Shown: positions 23,719 through 31,769 of the stretch, in pieces
Numbering within the stretch: the first letter of the stretch is position 1
How the letters are laid out: each line of letters begins with the position of its first letter
NCBI GenBank assembly: GCA_963829845.1
Contig: CAWHKD010000001.1
Location: 1-64,000, forward strand
Direction of reading: 5' to 3'
DNA length: 64,000 nt
Source of the DNA: Gaiellasilicea sp963829845
GTDB taxonomy: Bacteria > Actinomycetota > Thermoleophilia > Gaiellales > Gaiellaceae
Program-made: the position numbers and the translations under genes
Notes under the pieces: model-generated
Told to the model about the DNA's origin: nothing
The model's database searches: none
The model's input: only the letters and a program-made list of their open reading frames with translations

Positions 23719-24308
23719 GAGCCGGATCGTACGGCTACGAACCAGCGCCCCGCGAACACGGTCTCGCCGCCGCCGAGCTCGGCGGACAGCCCGGCAGGCT
23801 CGAAGTAGCGCTTGAAGACCTGCCAGCGCGAGCCGTCGTCGAGGATGCGCTCCTGCTGCTCGGCCGGCTCGACGTCCTCGCGCAGCGCGGAGTCGACGAC
23901 GACCAGCTCGGGTGCGACGCGGCGGGCCTCGAAGAGGAAGCGTCCTCGCTCGGGGTCCTCGAGGTGGCCGTAGAAGTGGCTTGTGAAAACGCGCTCGAAC
24001 GTCCCGTCCTGGAACGGCAGCCGCAGCGCGTCCGACTGGACGAAGCCTGCGTCGGGCGCTCGGGCGCTCGCCAGCTCGAGCATCGACGCACTCTGGTCGA
24101 GCCCGGTGACCTCGCCGGGCAGGTGCCGCGTCAGGTAGCCGGTGCCGCATGCGACGTCGAGGGTTCGGGCCGACGGCAGGGCTGCGATCGCCGCGAGCAG
24201 CGCCTCGCGCTCCTCGTCCCAGCCCGGCCGCTCGCGGTCTTCGAAGCGGCCCCTGCCGAGCCACCAGTCGTCGTACTCGGGCGCCCGCGCCTCGTAGTAG
24301 GCCTTCAC
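23715..24308 (-). CDS. class I SAM-dependent methyltransferase
   Basis: A 197-aa methyltransferase with motif I LDVACGTGYLTRHL (residues about 49-62), an acidic motif II residue (VTGLDQS), motif III QSDALRLPFQDGTFERVF and the post-motif FTSHFYGHL. The N-terminus YYEARAPEYDDWW is common in small-molecule methyltransferases. The substrate is unknown. It heads a minus-strand operon of five genes reaching the ABC exporter, with each junction overlapping by 4 bases down to 21015. The GTG at 24308 lies 7 nt from a TACTCT hexamer shared with the divergent ftcD promoter. Confidence 0.9.
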   Translation of the reverse strand: MKAYYEARAPEYDDWWLGRGRFEDRERPGWDEEREALLAAIAALPSARTLDVACGTGYLTRHLPGEVTGLDQSASMLELASARAPDAGFVQSDALRLPFQDGTFERVFTSHFYGHLEDPERGRFLFEARRVAPELVVVDSALREDVEPAEQQERILDDGSRWQVFKRYFEPAGLSAELGGGETVFAGRWFVAVRSGS

Positions 24309-24314
24309 CCTTTC

Positions 24315-24321
24315 TAGAGTA
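24315..24321. promoter_or_regulatory. bidirectional leaderless promoter, overlapping -10 hexamers
   Basis: On the plus strand TAGAGT (24315-24320) lies 7 nt before the GTG of ftcD (24328). On the minus strand TACTCT (24321-24316) lies 7 nt before the GTG of the methyltransferase (24308). The hexamers share five base pairs, so polymerase should be able to use only one direction at a time. Confidence 0.5.
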
Positions 24322-24327
24322 CGAGTC

Positions 24328-25197
24328 GTGCTCGAGGCCGTGCCGAACTTCTCCGAGGGGCGCGACCAGGAGGTCGTCGAGGCCCTTCGCAGCGCACTCT
24401 CGGCACCGGCGCGGTTGCTCGACGTGCACGTCGACGCCGACCATCACCGCTCCGTCTTCACGCTCGTGGGCGACGCGGAGGCGGTGGTGGAGACGCTCCT
24501 TGCGGGGATCGCGTGCGCCCGCGAGCGGATCGACCTGCGCCGCCACGACGGCGCGCATCCGCGTATCGGCGCCGCAGACGTCGTCCCGATCGTCCCGATC
24601 AAGGCCGACGACCTGGAGCACGCGAAGGAGACGGCGGCTGAACTGGCCCGCCGGATCGGCGGCGAGCTCGGCCTGCCGGTCTTCCTCTACGGCGAGCTCG
24701 CGCCTGGGCGCGGGCCGGCGTTCTTCCGGCGTGGAGGACCGGACGAGTTGCAGCGCCGGATCGTTGCCGGTGAGCTGGAACCCGACTTCGGGCCGGCTCG
24801 ACTCGACGACCGTGCGGGCGGCGTGATCGTCGGCGCGCGGCGGCCGCTGATCGCGTTCAACGTCAACCTGCGCGGCGAGCTCGAGGCCGCGAAGGCGGTC
24901 GCCGCGGTCGTGCGAGAGAAGGGCGGCGGCTTCCCGGGCGTGCGCGCGCTCGGTCTCGACCTGCCGCGCGCAGGCGTGGTCCAGGTCTCGATGAACGTCG
25001 AGGACTGGGAGGCCGCGGCACTGCACGAGATCCTCGCGCGGATCGAGAACGAGGCGACGGCGCACGGCGCCGCGGTCGTGGGCTCGGAGCTCGTCGGGCT
25101 GATGCCGGCAGGCGCCGCAGCGGCTGCGGCCGGCGCGATGCTGCGGATCGACGGCTTCGACGAGTCGCACGTGCTGGAACTGCGGCTGCTGCCATGA
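24328..25197 (+). CDS. ftcD: glutamate formimidoyltransferase
   Basis: Transfers the formimino group of N-formimino-L-glutamate to tetrahydrofolate, the last step of the folate route of histidine degradation. The 289-aa protein corresponds to the N-terminal transferase half of animal FTCD: AVPNFSEGRDQEVV at the start, LLDVHVDADHHRSVFTLVG, RIDLRRHDGAHPRIGAADVVP, and later LIAFNVNL and VQVSMNV. It lies about 440 bp before hutH and in the same direction as hutHUI. The cyclodeaminase half is encoded separately at 14591. The GTG start is 7 nt from TAGAGT, giving a leaderless mRNA. Confidence 0.93.
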   Translation: MLEAVPNFSEGRDQEVVEALRSALSAPARLLDVHVDADHHRSVFTLVGDAEAVVETLLAGIACARERIDLRRHDGAHPRIGAADVVPIVPIKADDLEHAKETAAELARRIGGELGLPVFLYGELAPGRGPAFFRRGGPDELQRRIVAGELEPDFGPARLDDRAGGVIVGARRPLIAFNVNLRGELEAAKAVAAVVREKGGGFPGVRALGLDLPRAGVVQVSMNVEDWEAAALHEILARIENEATAHGAAVVGSELVGLMPAGAAAAAAGAMLRIDGFDESHVLELRLLP

Positions 25198-25258
25198 GAG
25201 GGTTTCGATACCCCGGGGCTCGCGGTAGGTGAGTTCCGACAACGACCAAGGGGTAGAG

Positions 25259-25618
25259 ATGAGAAAGCTTTTGACGCTCACCGCGGCCGCGGCGATCGCG
25301 GCCTGGTTCTTCGCGAGGCATCAGCGCGGAAAGGCGCTGTTCGGAAAGCTGCACGGAAAGGTCACGCGGCTGGTGCCGAAGCAGTACGACGACGCGACGC
25401 TCAAGGACAAGGTCGAGAGCGAGCTCTTCCGCGACGAGCACGAGGTGAAGGGAGCGATCAACATCAACGCGCAGGAAGGTGTCGTGCAGCTGCGTGGAGA
25501 GCTGCCTTCGCAGGATCTGATCGACGCCCTCGTCGAACGCGCCCAGAAGATCCAGGGCGTTCGTGAGGTGGAGAACCTGCTGCACACGCCAGGCACGGAA
25601 GCACCCATGCACCACTGA
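25259..25618 (+). CDS. BON-domain protein with N-terminal membrane anchor
   Basis: A 119-aa protein with a hydrophobic N-terminal segment (LLTLTAAAAIAAWFFA), a basic linker, and a BON domain (residues about 45-110: DDATLKDKVESELFRDE, INAQEGVVQLRGELPSQDLIDALVERAQKIQGVREVENLL). BON domains bind phospholipids or other envelope ligands, as in OsmY. The ATG at 25259 is preceded by AAGGGG. It sits between ftcD and hutH on the same strand, with no known link to histidine breakdown. Confidence 0.88.
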   Translation: MRKLLTLTAAAAIAAWFFARHQRGKALFGKLHGKVTRLVPKQYDDATLKDKVESELFRDEHEVKGAININAQEGVVQLRGELPSQDLIDALVERAQKIQGVREVENLLHTPGTEAPMHH

Positions 25619-25626
25619 CCCGGGTC

Positions 25627-25632
25627 TAGACT
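25627..25632 (+). promoter_or_regulatory. putative -10 hexamer (TAGACT) for the hut operon
   Basis: Lies 6 nt before the GTG of hutH at 25639, with no Shine-Dalgarno sequence between. hutU and hutI are linked closely downstream. Confidence 0.45.
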
Positions 25633-25638
25633 CGCTGC

Positions 25639-27165
25639 GTGATTCTGAGTCACGCGCTGAACGGGAACGACCTGCGGCTGGGGGACGTCTGGGAGGTGGC
25701 CGTGCACCGTGCGCCCGTCGGCCTCGCCGACGAGGCGCGCGGTCAGATGGAGGCGGCGCGCGCGCTCGTCGAGCAGGCGGCCGAGAACACGTACGGCGTC
25801 AACACAGGCTTCGGCCGCTTCGTCTCCGAGTCGATCCCCGACGAAAGCGTCGACGAGCTCCAGCTGCGACTGCTTCGCAGCCACGCGTGCGGCGTCGGCG
25901 AGCCCTATCCGCCGGGCGTCATACGGGCGGCGATGCTGCTGCGTGCGAACGCGCTCGCCAAGGGATACTCGGGCGCGCGGATCGAGACCGTCGAGCTGCT
26001 GATCGAGTGCCTCAACCGCGGCGTCCTCCCGCACGTGCCCTCGCGCGGGTCGGTGGGCGCCAGCGGCGACCTTGCTCCGCTCGCCCACCTAGCCCTGCCG
26101 CTCGTGGGCGAGGGCCGGGCTTGGTTCGAAGGCACGCTCATGCCTGGTGCAGAGGCCCTCGCCGCGGCCGGCCTCGAACCGGTGCGCCTCGGCGCCAAAG
26201 AAGGCTTGTCGCTGATCAACGGAACACAGTTCATGGCCGCGATGGCCTCGCTCGCGCTTGTGCGCGCGCGGCGGCTGGCACGGACGGCCGATCTCGCCTG
26301 CGCGCTGTCGCTCGAGTCCCTACAGGGCTCGCGCACGAGCTTCCATCCCGCGATCCACCAGGCGCGGCCGCTTCCCGGCCAGGGCGACTCCGCCGCCAAC
26401 CTGCACATGCTGCTCGAGGGGTCGGCGATCATCGAGTCGCACAAGTGGTGCGATCGTGTCCAGGACGCCTACTCGCTCCGCTGCGCGCCGCAGGTGCACG
26501 GCGCGAGCCGTGACCTGTTGGCGCACGTCGAGGCGACGGTCGCGGTCGAGCTCAACGCTGCGACCGACAACCCGCTCGTCCTCGTCGGCGAGGGGATCGT
26601 CGTCTCAAACGGCAACTTCCACGGCCAGCCGCTCGCCTTCTCGCTCGACGCGCTGGCGATGGCCGTGTCGGAGCTGGCGAGCATCTCCGAGCGGCGCGTC
26701 GAGCGGCTGGTCAACCCGTCGTTGTCCGAGGGCCTGCCGCCGTTCTTGACGCTGGAAGGCGGGCTCAACAGCGGCTTCATGATCCCGCAGTACGTCGCCG
26801 CGGCGCTCGTCTCGGAGAGCAAGTCGCTCTGTCACCCGGCGAGCGTCGACTCGATCCCGACGAGTGCCGGCCAGGAGGATCACGTCTCGATGGGGAACGC
26901 CGCCGGCCTGAAGGCGCTGCAGGTGCTCGCGAACAGCGAGCGCGTGCTGGCGATCGAGCTCCTCGCCGGCGCGCAGGCGGTTGAGTTCCTCGCGCCGCTC
27001 GAGCCGGGTCCGGGCGTGCGCGCGGCGCACGACGCCGTGCGCGAGCTGTCCGACCGCGTACGCGATGACCGGTCGCTCTCGGAGGACATCGAACGGGTCG
27101 CCGTCGCGATCGCGGACGGCTCGATCCTCGCAGCCGCCGAGGCGGCGGTGGGGGAGCTGCGGTGA
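25639..27165 (+). CDS. hutH: histidine ammonia-lyase
   Basis: Converts L-histidine to urocanate and ammonia, the first step of histidine degradation. The 508-aa length is normal. The self-made MIO cofactor triad Ala141-Ser142-Gly143 is in GSVGASGDLAPLAHLAL, and the catalytic Tyr53 is in TYGVNTGFG. Further family blocks are visible (GKEGLSLINGTQ-like KEGLSLINGTQFMA, AATDNPLV, HGQPLAF). It overlaps hutU by 4 bases, so hutH, hutU and hutI form one transcription unit whose products convert histidine to formimino-glutamate for the ftcD product encoded just upstream. Confidence 0.97.
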   Translation: MILSHALNGNDLRLGDVWEVAVHRAPVGLADEARGQMEAARALVEQAAENTYGVNTGFGRFVSESIPDESVDELQLRLLRSHACGVGEPYPPGVIRAAMLLRANALAKGYSGARIETVELLIECLNRGVLPHVPSRGSVGASGDLAPLAHLALPLVGEGRAWFEGTLMPGAEALAAAGLEPVRLGAKEGLSLINGTQFMAAMASLALVRARRLARTADLACALSLESLQGSRTSFHPAIHQARPLPGQGDSAANLHMLLEGSAIIESHKWCDRVQDAYSLRCAPQVHGASRDLLAHVEATVAVELNAATDNPLVLVGEGIVVSNGNFHGQPLAFSLDALAMAVSELASISERRVERLVNPSLSEGLPPFLTLEGGLNSGFMIPQYVAAALVSESKSLCHPASVDSIPTSAGQEDHVSMGNAAGLKALQVLANSERVLAIELLAGAQAVEFLAPLEPGPGVRAAHDAVRELSDRVRDDRSLSEDIERVAVAIADGSILAAAEAAVGELR

Positions 27166-28871
27166 GCGTCTCGTCGCTCGACGCCCAGGTGGAGGCGCTC
27201 GTCGGCGACCTCTCGGCGATTCGCGCCCCGCGTGGCTTACAGCTGAACGCGCGCACGTGGCAGACGGAGGCCCCGCTGCGGATGCTGCTCAACAACCTCG
27301 ATTCGGAGGTGGCCGAGCGGCCGGCGGAGCTCGTCGTCTACGGCGGCTCCGGTCGCGCCGCCCGCTCGCACGACGCGTTGAAGGCGATCGTGCGGACGCT
27401 GTTGCGGCTGCGCGACGACGAGACGCTGCTCGTGCAGAGCGGCAAGCCGGTCGGAGTGTTCCGCACGCACGAGGGTGCGCCGCGGGTGTTGATCGCGAAC
27501 TCGCTGCTCGTGCCGCGTTGGGCGACCTGGGACGAGTTCCGCAGGCTCGAGGCGGAGGGGCTGACGATGTTCGGGCAGATGACGGCCGGGAGCTGGATCT
27601 ACATCGGCACTCAGGGAATCCTCCAGGGCACGTATCAGACGTTCGCCGCGGCGGGGGAGAAGCACTTCGGCTCGGCCGACCTCGCTGGGCGGACGATCCT
27701 GACGGCCGGCCTCGGCGGCATGGGTGGAGCGCAGCCGCTCGCCGCGACGATGGCGGGTGCGGCGATCCTCTGCGTCGAAGTCGATCCGTCGCGGATCGAG
27801 CGGCGGCTGGAGACGCGGTACCTCGACGAGGTCGCCGACTCGCTCGAGGACGGCGTCGCGCGCGTGCGGGCGGCTGCGCGCGAGGGGCGCGCTCTGTCGG
27901 TCGCGGTGCTCGGCAACGCGGCCGAGATCGTGCCGGAACTGGCACGAGAGCGTGAATCTTTCGACCTCGTCACCGACCAGACCGCAGCTCACGATCCTCT
28001 GACCGGCTACGTGCCTGCGGGGCTGTCGGTCGAGGAAGCGGCGTCGTTACGCGCTTCCGACCCGAGCGAGTACCTGCGGCGGGCGCGTGCGTCGATCGCG
28101 GCGCACGTCGAGGGCATGCTCGAGTTCGTCCGGGCCGGCAGCTACGTCTTCGACTATGGCAACAACCTGCGAGGGGAGGCCGATGAGGCGGGCGTAGCGG
28201 AGGCCTTCTCATACCCGGGCTTCGTCCCGGCCTATATCCGGCCGCTCTTCTGCCACGGCGTCGGCCCCTTCCGGTGGGCCGTCCTCTCCGGCGACCCGGC
28301 CGACATCGCGGCGATCGACGAGGAGTTCCGGCGGCTCTTCCCGGACGACGCGCTACTCCAGCGCTGGCTCGAGCTCGCGCCCGAACGGGTCGCCTTCCAG
28401 GGGCTGCCCGCGCGGATCTGCTGGCTCGGCTATGGCGACCGAGCCAAGGCCGGCCTGGCGATCAACGAGCTCGTGCGGACGGGAACCGTCACCGCACCGG
28501 TCGTGATCGGCCGCGACCACCTCGACTCCGGGTCGGTCGCATCCCCGTACCGCGAGACCGAGTCGATGCGCGACGGCTCCGACGCGATCGCGGACTGGCC
28601 GATCCTGAACGCGCTCCTGAACACGGCGGCGGGCGCGACGTGGGTGAGCGTCCACCACGGCGGCGGCGTCGGGATCGGGAACTCGATCCATGCCGGCATG
28701 GTCGTCCTCGCCGACGGCAGCGCTGACGCGGCCGACCGGCTCGAGCGTGTACTCACGACCGACCCCGGGACGGGCGTGATGCGGCATGCCGATGCCGGCT
28801 ACGACGAGGCGCTGGAGGCTGCGCGCGAGCACGGGCTCGACTTCCCCAGCCTCGATCCGCCGAGCGCCTGA
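27162..28871 (+). CDS. hutU: urocanate hydratase
   Basis: Adds water to urocanate to give imidazolone propionate, with tightly bound NAD+ as electrophile. The 569-aa protein is collinear with known urocanases: APRGLQLNARTWQTEAPLRM at the N-terminus, YGGSGRAARSHDAL, TAGLGGMGGAQPLA (NAD+ binding), FVPAYIRPLFCHGVGPFRW with the conserved cysteine, and VHHGGGVGIGNSIHAGMV. The GTG start overlaps the hutH stop, and hutI begins 2 bases past its stop. Confidence 0.97.
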   Translation: MSVSSLDAQVEALVGDLSAIRAPRGLQLNARTWQTEAPLRMLLNNLDSEVAERPAELVVYGGSGRAARSHDALKAIVRTLLRLRDDETLLVQSGKPVGVFRTHEGAPRVLIANSLLVPRWATWDEFRRLEAEGLTMFGQMTAGSWIYIGTQGILQGTYQTFAAAGEKHFGSADLAGRTILTAGLGGMGGAQPLAATMAGAAILCVEVDPSRIERRLETRYLDEVADSLEDGVARVRAAAREGRALSVAVLGNAAEIVPELARERESFDLVTDQTAAHDPLTGYVPAGLSVEEAASLRASDPSEYLRRARASIAAHVEGMLEFVRAGSYVFDYGNNLRGEADEAGVAEAFSYPGFVPAYIRPLFCHGVGPFRWAVLSGDPADIAAIDEEFRRLFPDDALLQRWLELAPERVAFQGLPARICWLGYGDRAKAGLAINELVRTGTVTAPVVIGRDHLDSGSVASPYRETESMRDGSDAIADWPILNALLNTAAGATWVSVHHGGGVGIGNSIHAGMVVLADGSADAADRLERVLTTDPGTGVMRHADAGYDEALEAAREHGLDFPSLDPPSA

Positions 28872-28872
28872 C

Positions 28873-30099
28873 GTGCCCAAGCTGCTGATCCGCGACCTGC
28901 GCCAGGTCGTCAGCCCCGCGGGTCGTGACGCGCCGCTACGCGGGGGAGCGCTGGCGAAGCTCGACCTGATCGAGAACGGCTACGTGCTCTGCGACGGAGC
29001 CACGATCGAGGCCGTCGGTCCCATGAGCGAGCTCGGGCTGGTCGACAGCGAGGTCGAGGACATCGACGCCAGCGGGCTCTGCGCGATCCCCGGTCTCGTC
29101 GACTGCCACACGCATCCGGCGTTCGGCGGCGACCGCGTCGAGGAGTTTTCGCTTCGCGCAGGCGGCGCGGGCTACGAGGAGCTCCACGCCGCCGGCGGCG
29201 GGATCCTCTCGACGGTGCAGGCGACGCGGGAGGCGGGGGAGGAAGGACTGAGCCGGGCAGTCGAGCGCCACCGTGGTTGGATGCTGAACGCCGGGACGAC
29301 GACCTTCGAGGGGAAGTCGGGCTACGGCCTCGACCGCGAGACCGAGCTCGCCTCGCTCCGCGCGGTCGGGGCGGCCGGGGGAGTCCCGACCTTCCTCGGC
29401 GCGCACGCGACACCGCCGGAATTCACAGACGCAGACACCTATCTCGACTTTCTGCTCGCCGACGTGCTCCTGGACGCGGCCCGGCTCGCCGAGGCCTCGG
29501 ACGTCTTCCTCGAGCGCGGCGCGTTCGACGTCGCCCAGGCCCGCCGCTACCTCGAAGCGTGCCGCGAGCACGGCCTCGCGCTCCGCCTGCACGGCGACCA
29601 GTTCACCGAGGCGGGTGCGGTCCCACTCGCGGTCGAGCTCGGCGCGCGCTCCGTCGACCACCTCGAGGCGACCGGTGCGGACGGCATCGCAGCGCTCGCC
29701 GCAAGCGACGTCACCGGGGTACTGCTCCCGGCGAGTGCGCTCTTCCTCGGACGGCCGATGCCGCCGGGACGCGCCCTGGTCGACGCCGGTGCCGCCATCG
29801 CGCTCGCGACCGACTTCAACCCGGGAAGCGCCTTCTGCGAGAGCCTGCCCGTTGTGATGTCGCTTGCCGCCACCCAGCTCAGGTTGAGTCCTGCCGAGGC
29901 GCTCTCGGCGTGCACCGTCAACGGCGCGCACGTGCTCGGCCGGGCAGATCGGGTCGGCCGGCTCGCCCCCGGCTACGCCGCCGACATCGTGCTGCTGGAC
30001 GCACCCGACTGGCGCTACGTCGCCTACCACCTCGCCGGTGACGTCATCGAGACGGTGATCAAGAACGGCGCCGCCGTCGCGAAACGAGCGGCATACTGA
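28873..30099 (+). CDS. hutI: imidazolonepropionase
   Basis: Hydrolyses 4-imidazolone-5-propanoate to N-formimino-L-glutamate. The 408-aa amidohydrolase has the metal pair DCHTHPAFGG (HxH), the substrate region LHAAGGGILSTVQATR, a later metal His in LHGDQFTEAG, a His in SVDHLEATG, and Asp in LATDFNPGSAF. The GTG at 28873 lies just after the hutU stop. Its product feeds the glutamate formimidoyltransferase at 24328. Confidence 0.96.
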   Translation: MPKLLIRDLRQVVSPAGRDAPLRGGALAKLDLIENGYVLCDGATIEAVGPMSELGLVDSEVEDIDASGLCAIPGLVDCHTHPAFGGDRVEEFSLRAGGAGYEELHAAGGGILSTVQATREAGEEGLSRAVERHRGWMLNAGTTTFEGKSGYGLDRETELASLRAVGAAGGVPTFLGAHATPPEFTDADTYLDFLLADVLLDAARLAEASDVFLERGAFDVAQARRYLEACREHGLALRLHGDQFTEAGAVPLAVELGARSVDHLEATGADGIAALAASDVTGVLLPASALFLGRPMPPGRALVDAGAAIALATDFNPGSAFCESLPVVMSLAATQLRLSPAEALSACTVNGAHVLGRADRVGRLAPGYAADIVLLDAPDWRYVAYHLAGDVIETVIKNGAAVAKRAAY

Positions 30100-30103
30100 T
30101 TCG

Positions 30104-30511
30104 ATGGCGAACAAGAAGCAGCAGCGCCGTCGGCAGAAGCTGAAGCGGCACGAGTACGAAGAGGTCTACGTCGACGAGGAGGGAAACGTCCTCCCGCCCG
30201 AGGAGGCGGAGGAGCTCGTGATCGCCTCGCCGGCGCGCAAGGCCGAGCGGACCGCCAAGGAGCGACCCACGACCCGCGCCGGCCGCGTGCTCGAGCCTCC
30301 GTCCTGGCGGAAGACGCTCAAGCGCGGGCTTCTCTTCTTCCCGCTGATGCTGATCACCGTGATGCTCCTCGGCAAGGATCTGACGCTTGCCCAGCAGGTC
30401 TTCCAGACCGTCGTGCTGATGGGGTTCTTTCTCCCGTTCAGCTACTTCATGGACTCGATGATGTGGCGCTCGCACCAGCGGCGGATCGCCCGCACGAGCG
30501 GGAAGAAGTAG
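30104..30511 (+). CDS. membrane protein of unknown function, basic N-terminus
   Basis: A 135-aa protein: a strongly basic start (MANKKQQRRRQKLKRHEYEE), an acidic segment (VDEEGNVLPPEEAEEL), then two hydrophobic helices at about residues 78-97 (LLFFPLMLITVMLLG) and 102-121 (QVFQTVVLMGFFLPFSYFMD), and a basic tail. It is likely an inner-membrane hairpin with both ends in the cytoplasm. It begins 4 bases after hutI and may be co-transcribed. No family is recognised. Confidence 0.7.
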   Translation: MANKKQQRRRQKLKRHEYEEVYVDEEGNVLPPEEAEELVIASPARKAERTAKERPTTRAGRVLEPPSWRKTLKRGLLFFPLMLITVMLLGKDLTLAQQVFQTVVLMGFFLPFSYFMDSMMWRSHQRRIARTSGKK

Positions 30512-30517
30512 TCGCCG

Positions 30518-30676
30518 TCACTCGAGAGCCGAGAGGCTCTGGAAGAAGGTGACGGCCAGCAGCACGAACGAGGCGGCCGCCGTCGCACCAACTGCTGGCC
30601 TTGGACTGAACCACAGGCGGAACGCGCGGTAGGCGGAGCGCAGCCAGAATCGTGGCGACGACGCCTTGCAGGACAC
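30518..30676 (-). CDS. possible small single-helix membrane protein
   Basis: A GTG at 30676 opens a 52-aa frame ending VGATAAASFVLLAVTFFQSLSALE, a plausible C-terminal transmembrane helix, preceded by the basic FWLRSAYRAFRLWFSPRP. Another frame upstream (ELALTGWSVLQGVVATIL) also looks membrane-like, so this may be the remnant of a longer frameshifted gene. Evidence is weak. Confidence 0.35.
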   Translation of the reverse strand: MSCKASSPRFWLRSAYRAFRLWFSPRPAVGATAAASFVLLAVTFFQSLSALE

Positions 30677-30770
30677 TCCAACCGGTCAGCGCCAGCTCGT
30701 TGAAGCCGTGCTCTCCGCTGCTCAGGACCCAGAAGGGCTCCCTCGCTTCCGGCGTATCTGCACGCTGGCG

Positions 30771-31103
30771 CTAGGGGCTGCCGCGGTAGTGGCCGTCACC
30801 AGGCCACGGCGCGAGCAAGAGCAGGATCCGAGCCCCGTCGTCGCTCGCGAGCGAGTGGCGCTCGTCCGGATCGAAGCGGAAGAGCATGCCCGGTGTCGCG
30901 TCGACGGTCTCACCGCCGGCGGAGACGCGGGCGCTCCCTTCCAGCACCGTGATCCAGGCGTTCTCCTTCACCTGGTGGTCGCCGAGTTTTTGTCCCGGCG
31001 TCAGCACGATGACGACCGCGCGCGCCTCGTTCCCGGAGTGGACCACCATCGGATCCCGTGTCCCCGACGGCGCCTCGATCTCCATCAGGTTCCAGCTCTG
31101 CAC
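30771..31103 (-). CDS. cupin-domain protein
   Basis: A single-domain cupin of about 110 aa. Cupin motif 1 is LTPGQKLGDHQVKENAWITVLEGSARV and motif 2 is PGMLFRFDPDERHSL. Histidines in GDHQ and ERHSL could bind a metal. Small cupins serve as isomerases, dioxygenases or binding proteins; the ligand is unknown. The start is uncertain: a GTG at 31103 fits a leaderless transcript (TATCCT 8 nt upstream on the minus strand), while an ATG at 31124 would leave only 6 bp to the divergent start. Confidence 0.82.
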   Translation of the reverse strand: MQSWNLMEIEAPSGTRDPMVVHSGNEARAVVIVLTPGQKLGDHQVKENAWITVLEGSARVSAGGETVDATPGMLFRFDPDERHSLASDDGARILLLLAPWPGDGHYRGSP

Positions 31104-31111
31104 AGAGGCCA

Positions 31112-31121
31112 AGGATAGACT
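31112..31121. promoter_or_regulatory. second bidirectional leaderless promoter
   Basis: Plus-strand TAGACT (31116-31121) lies 9 nt before the ATG of the MBL gene (31131). Minus-strand TATCCT (31117-31112) lies 8 nt before the GTG of the cupin gene (31103). The hexamers share the TA at 31116-31117. Confidence 0.45.
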
Positions 31122-31130
31122 CATCCGCCC

Positions 31131-31769
31131 ATGAGCCTCGCGATCGACCAACTTTCACTCGGCCAGATCGGGACGAATTGCTACCTCGTCCGCTCGGACA
31201 TGGACGCGACGGAGGCGGTCGTGATCGACCCCGGCGACGAGCCCGCCGAGATCGAGCGCGCGCTGGCGTCGCAAGGAGCCGTCTGCGCAGCGATTCTGCT
31301 GACGCACAGCCACTTCGACCACTTCGGCGCGCTCGCCCAGTTGGCCGAGTCGACCGGCGCGCCCGTATGGCTGCCGGAGGGCGAGCGCGACGTCTTCCGT
31401 CATCCCGACCGGTTCTTCCCCGGCTACCCGACCCGGGCGTTCACCGGCGAGGCGACGCTCCTCGCCGGCGGCGAGACCATCGAGGTGGCCAGCATCTCGT
31501 TCCAGGTGCGCCACGTCCCGGGTCACTCGCCGGGTCATCTCTCCTACTACGCCGACGGAGCGCTCTTCTCCGGAGACGTCCTCTTCTCTGGCAGCGTCGG
31601 CCGCGTCGACCTGCCGTTCGGCGATTGGGAGACGCTGCTCGCGTCGATCCGCTCCCTCACGGACGCCTACCCGCCCGAGACGGTCGTCCTCTCCGGGCAC
31701 GGGCCTGCGACGACGCTCGGCGACGAGCTCGCGCGCAACCCGTTTCTCGCCGAGCTGCGGACGTCGTGA
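31131..31769 (+). CDS. MBL-fold hydrolase (glyoxalase II-like)
   Basis: A 212-aa metallo-beta-lactamase-fold hydrolase. The metal motif HSHFDH is in LLTHSHFDHFGALAQL, followed by HVPGHSPGHLSYY, LFSGDVLF and a C-terminal LSGHGPATTLGDE, the complete ligand set of YcbL/GloB-like enzymes that hydrolyse thioesters or similar substrates. It lies directly before hisS, and the hisS GTG overlaps its stop by 4 bases, an arrangement often seen for MBL hydrolases beside hisS. The physiological substrate is not known. Confidence 0.92.
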   Translation: MSLAIDQLSLGQIGTNCYLVRSDMDATEAVVIDPGDEPAEIERALASQGAVCAAILLTHSHFDHFGALAQLAESTGAPVWLPEGERDVFRHPDRFFPGYPTRAFTGEATLLAGGETIEVASISFQVRHVPGHSPGHLSYYADGALFSGDVLFSGSVGRVDLPFGDWETLLASIRSLTDAYPPETVVLSGHGPATTLGDELARNPFLAELRTS

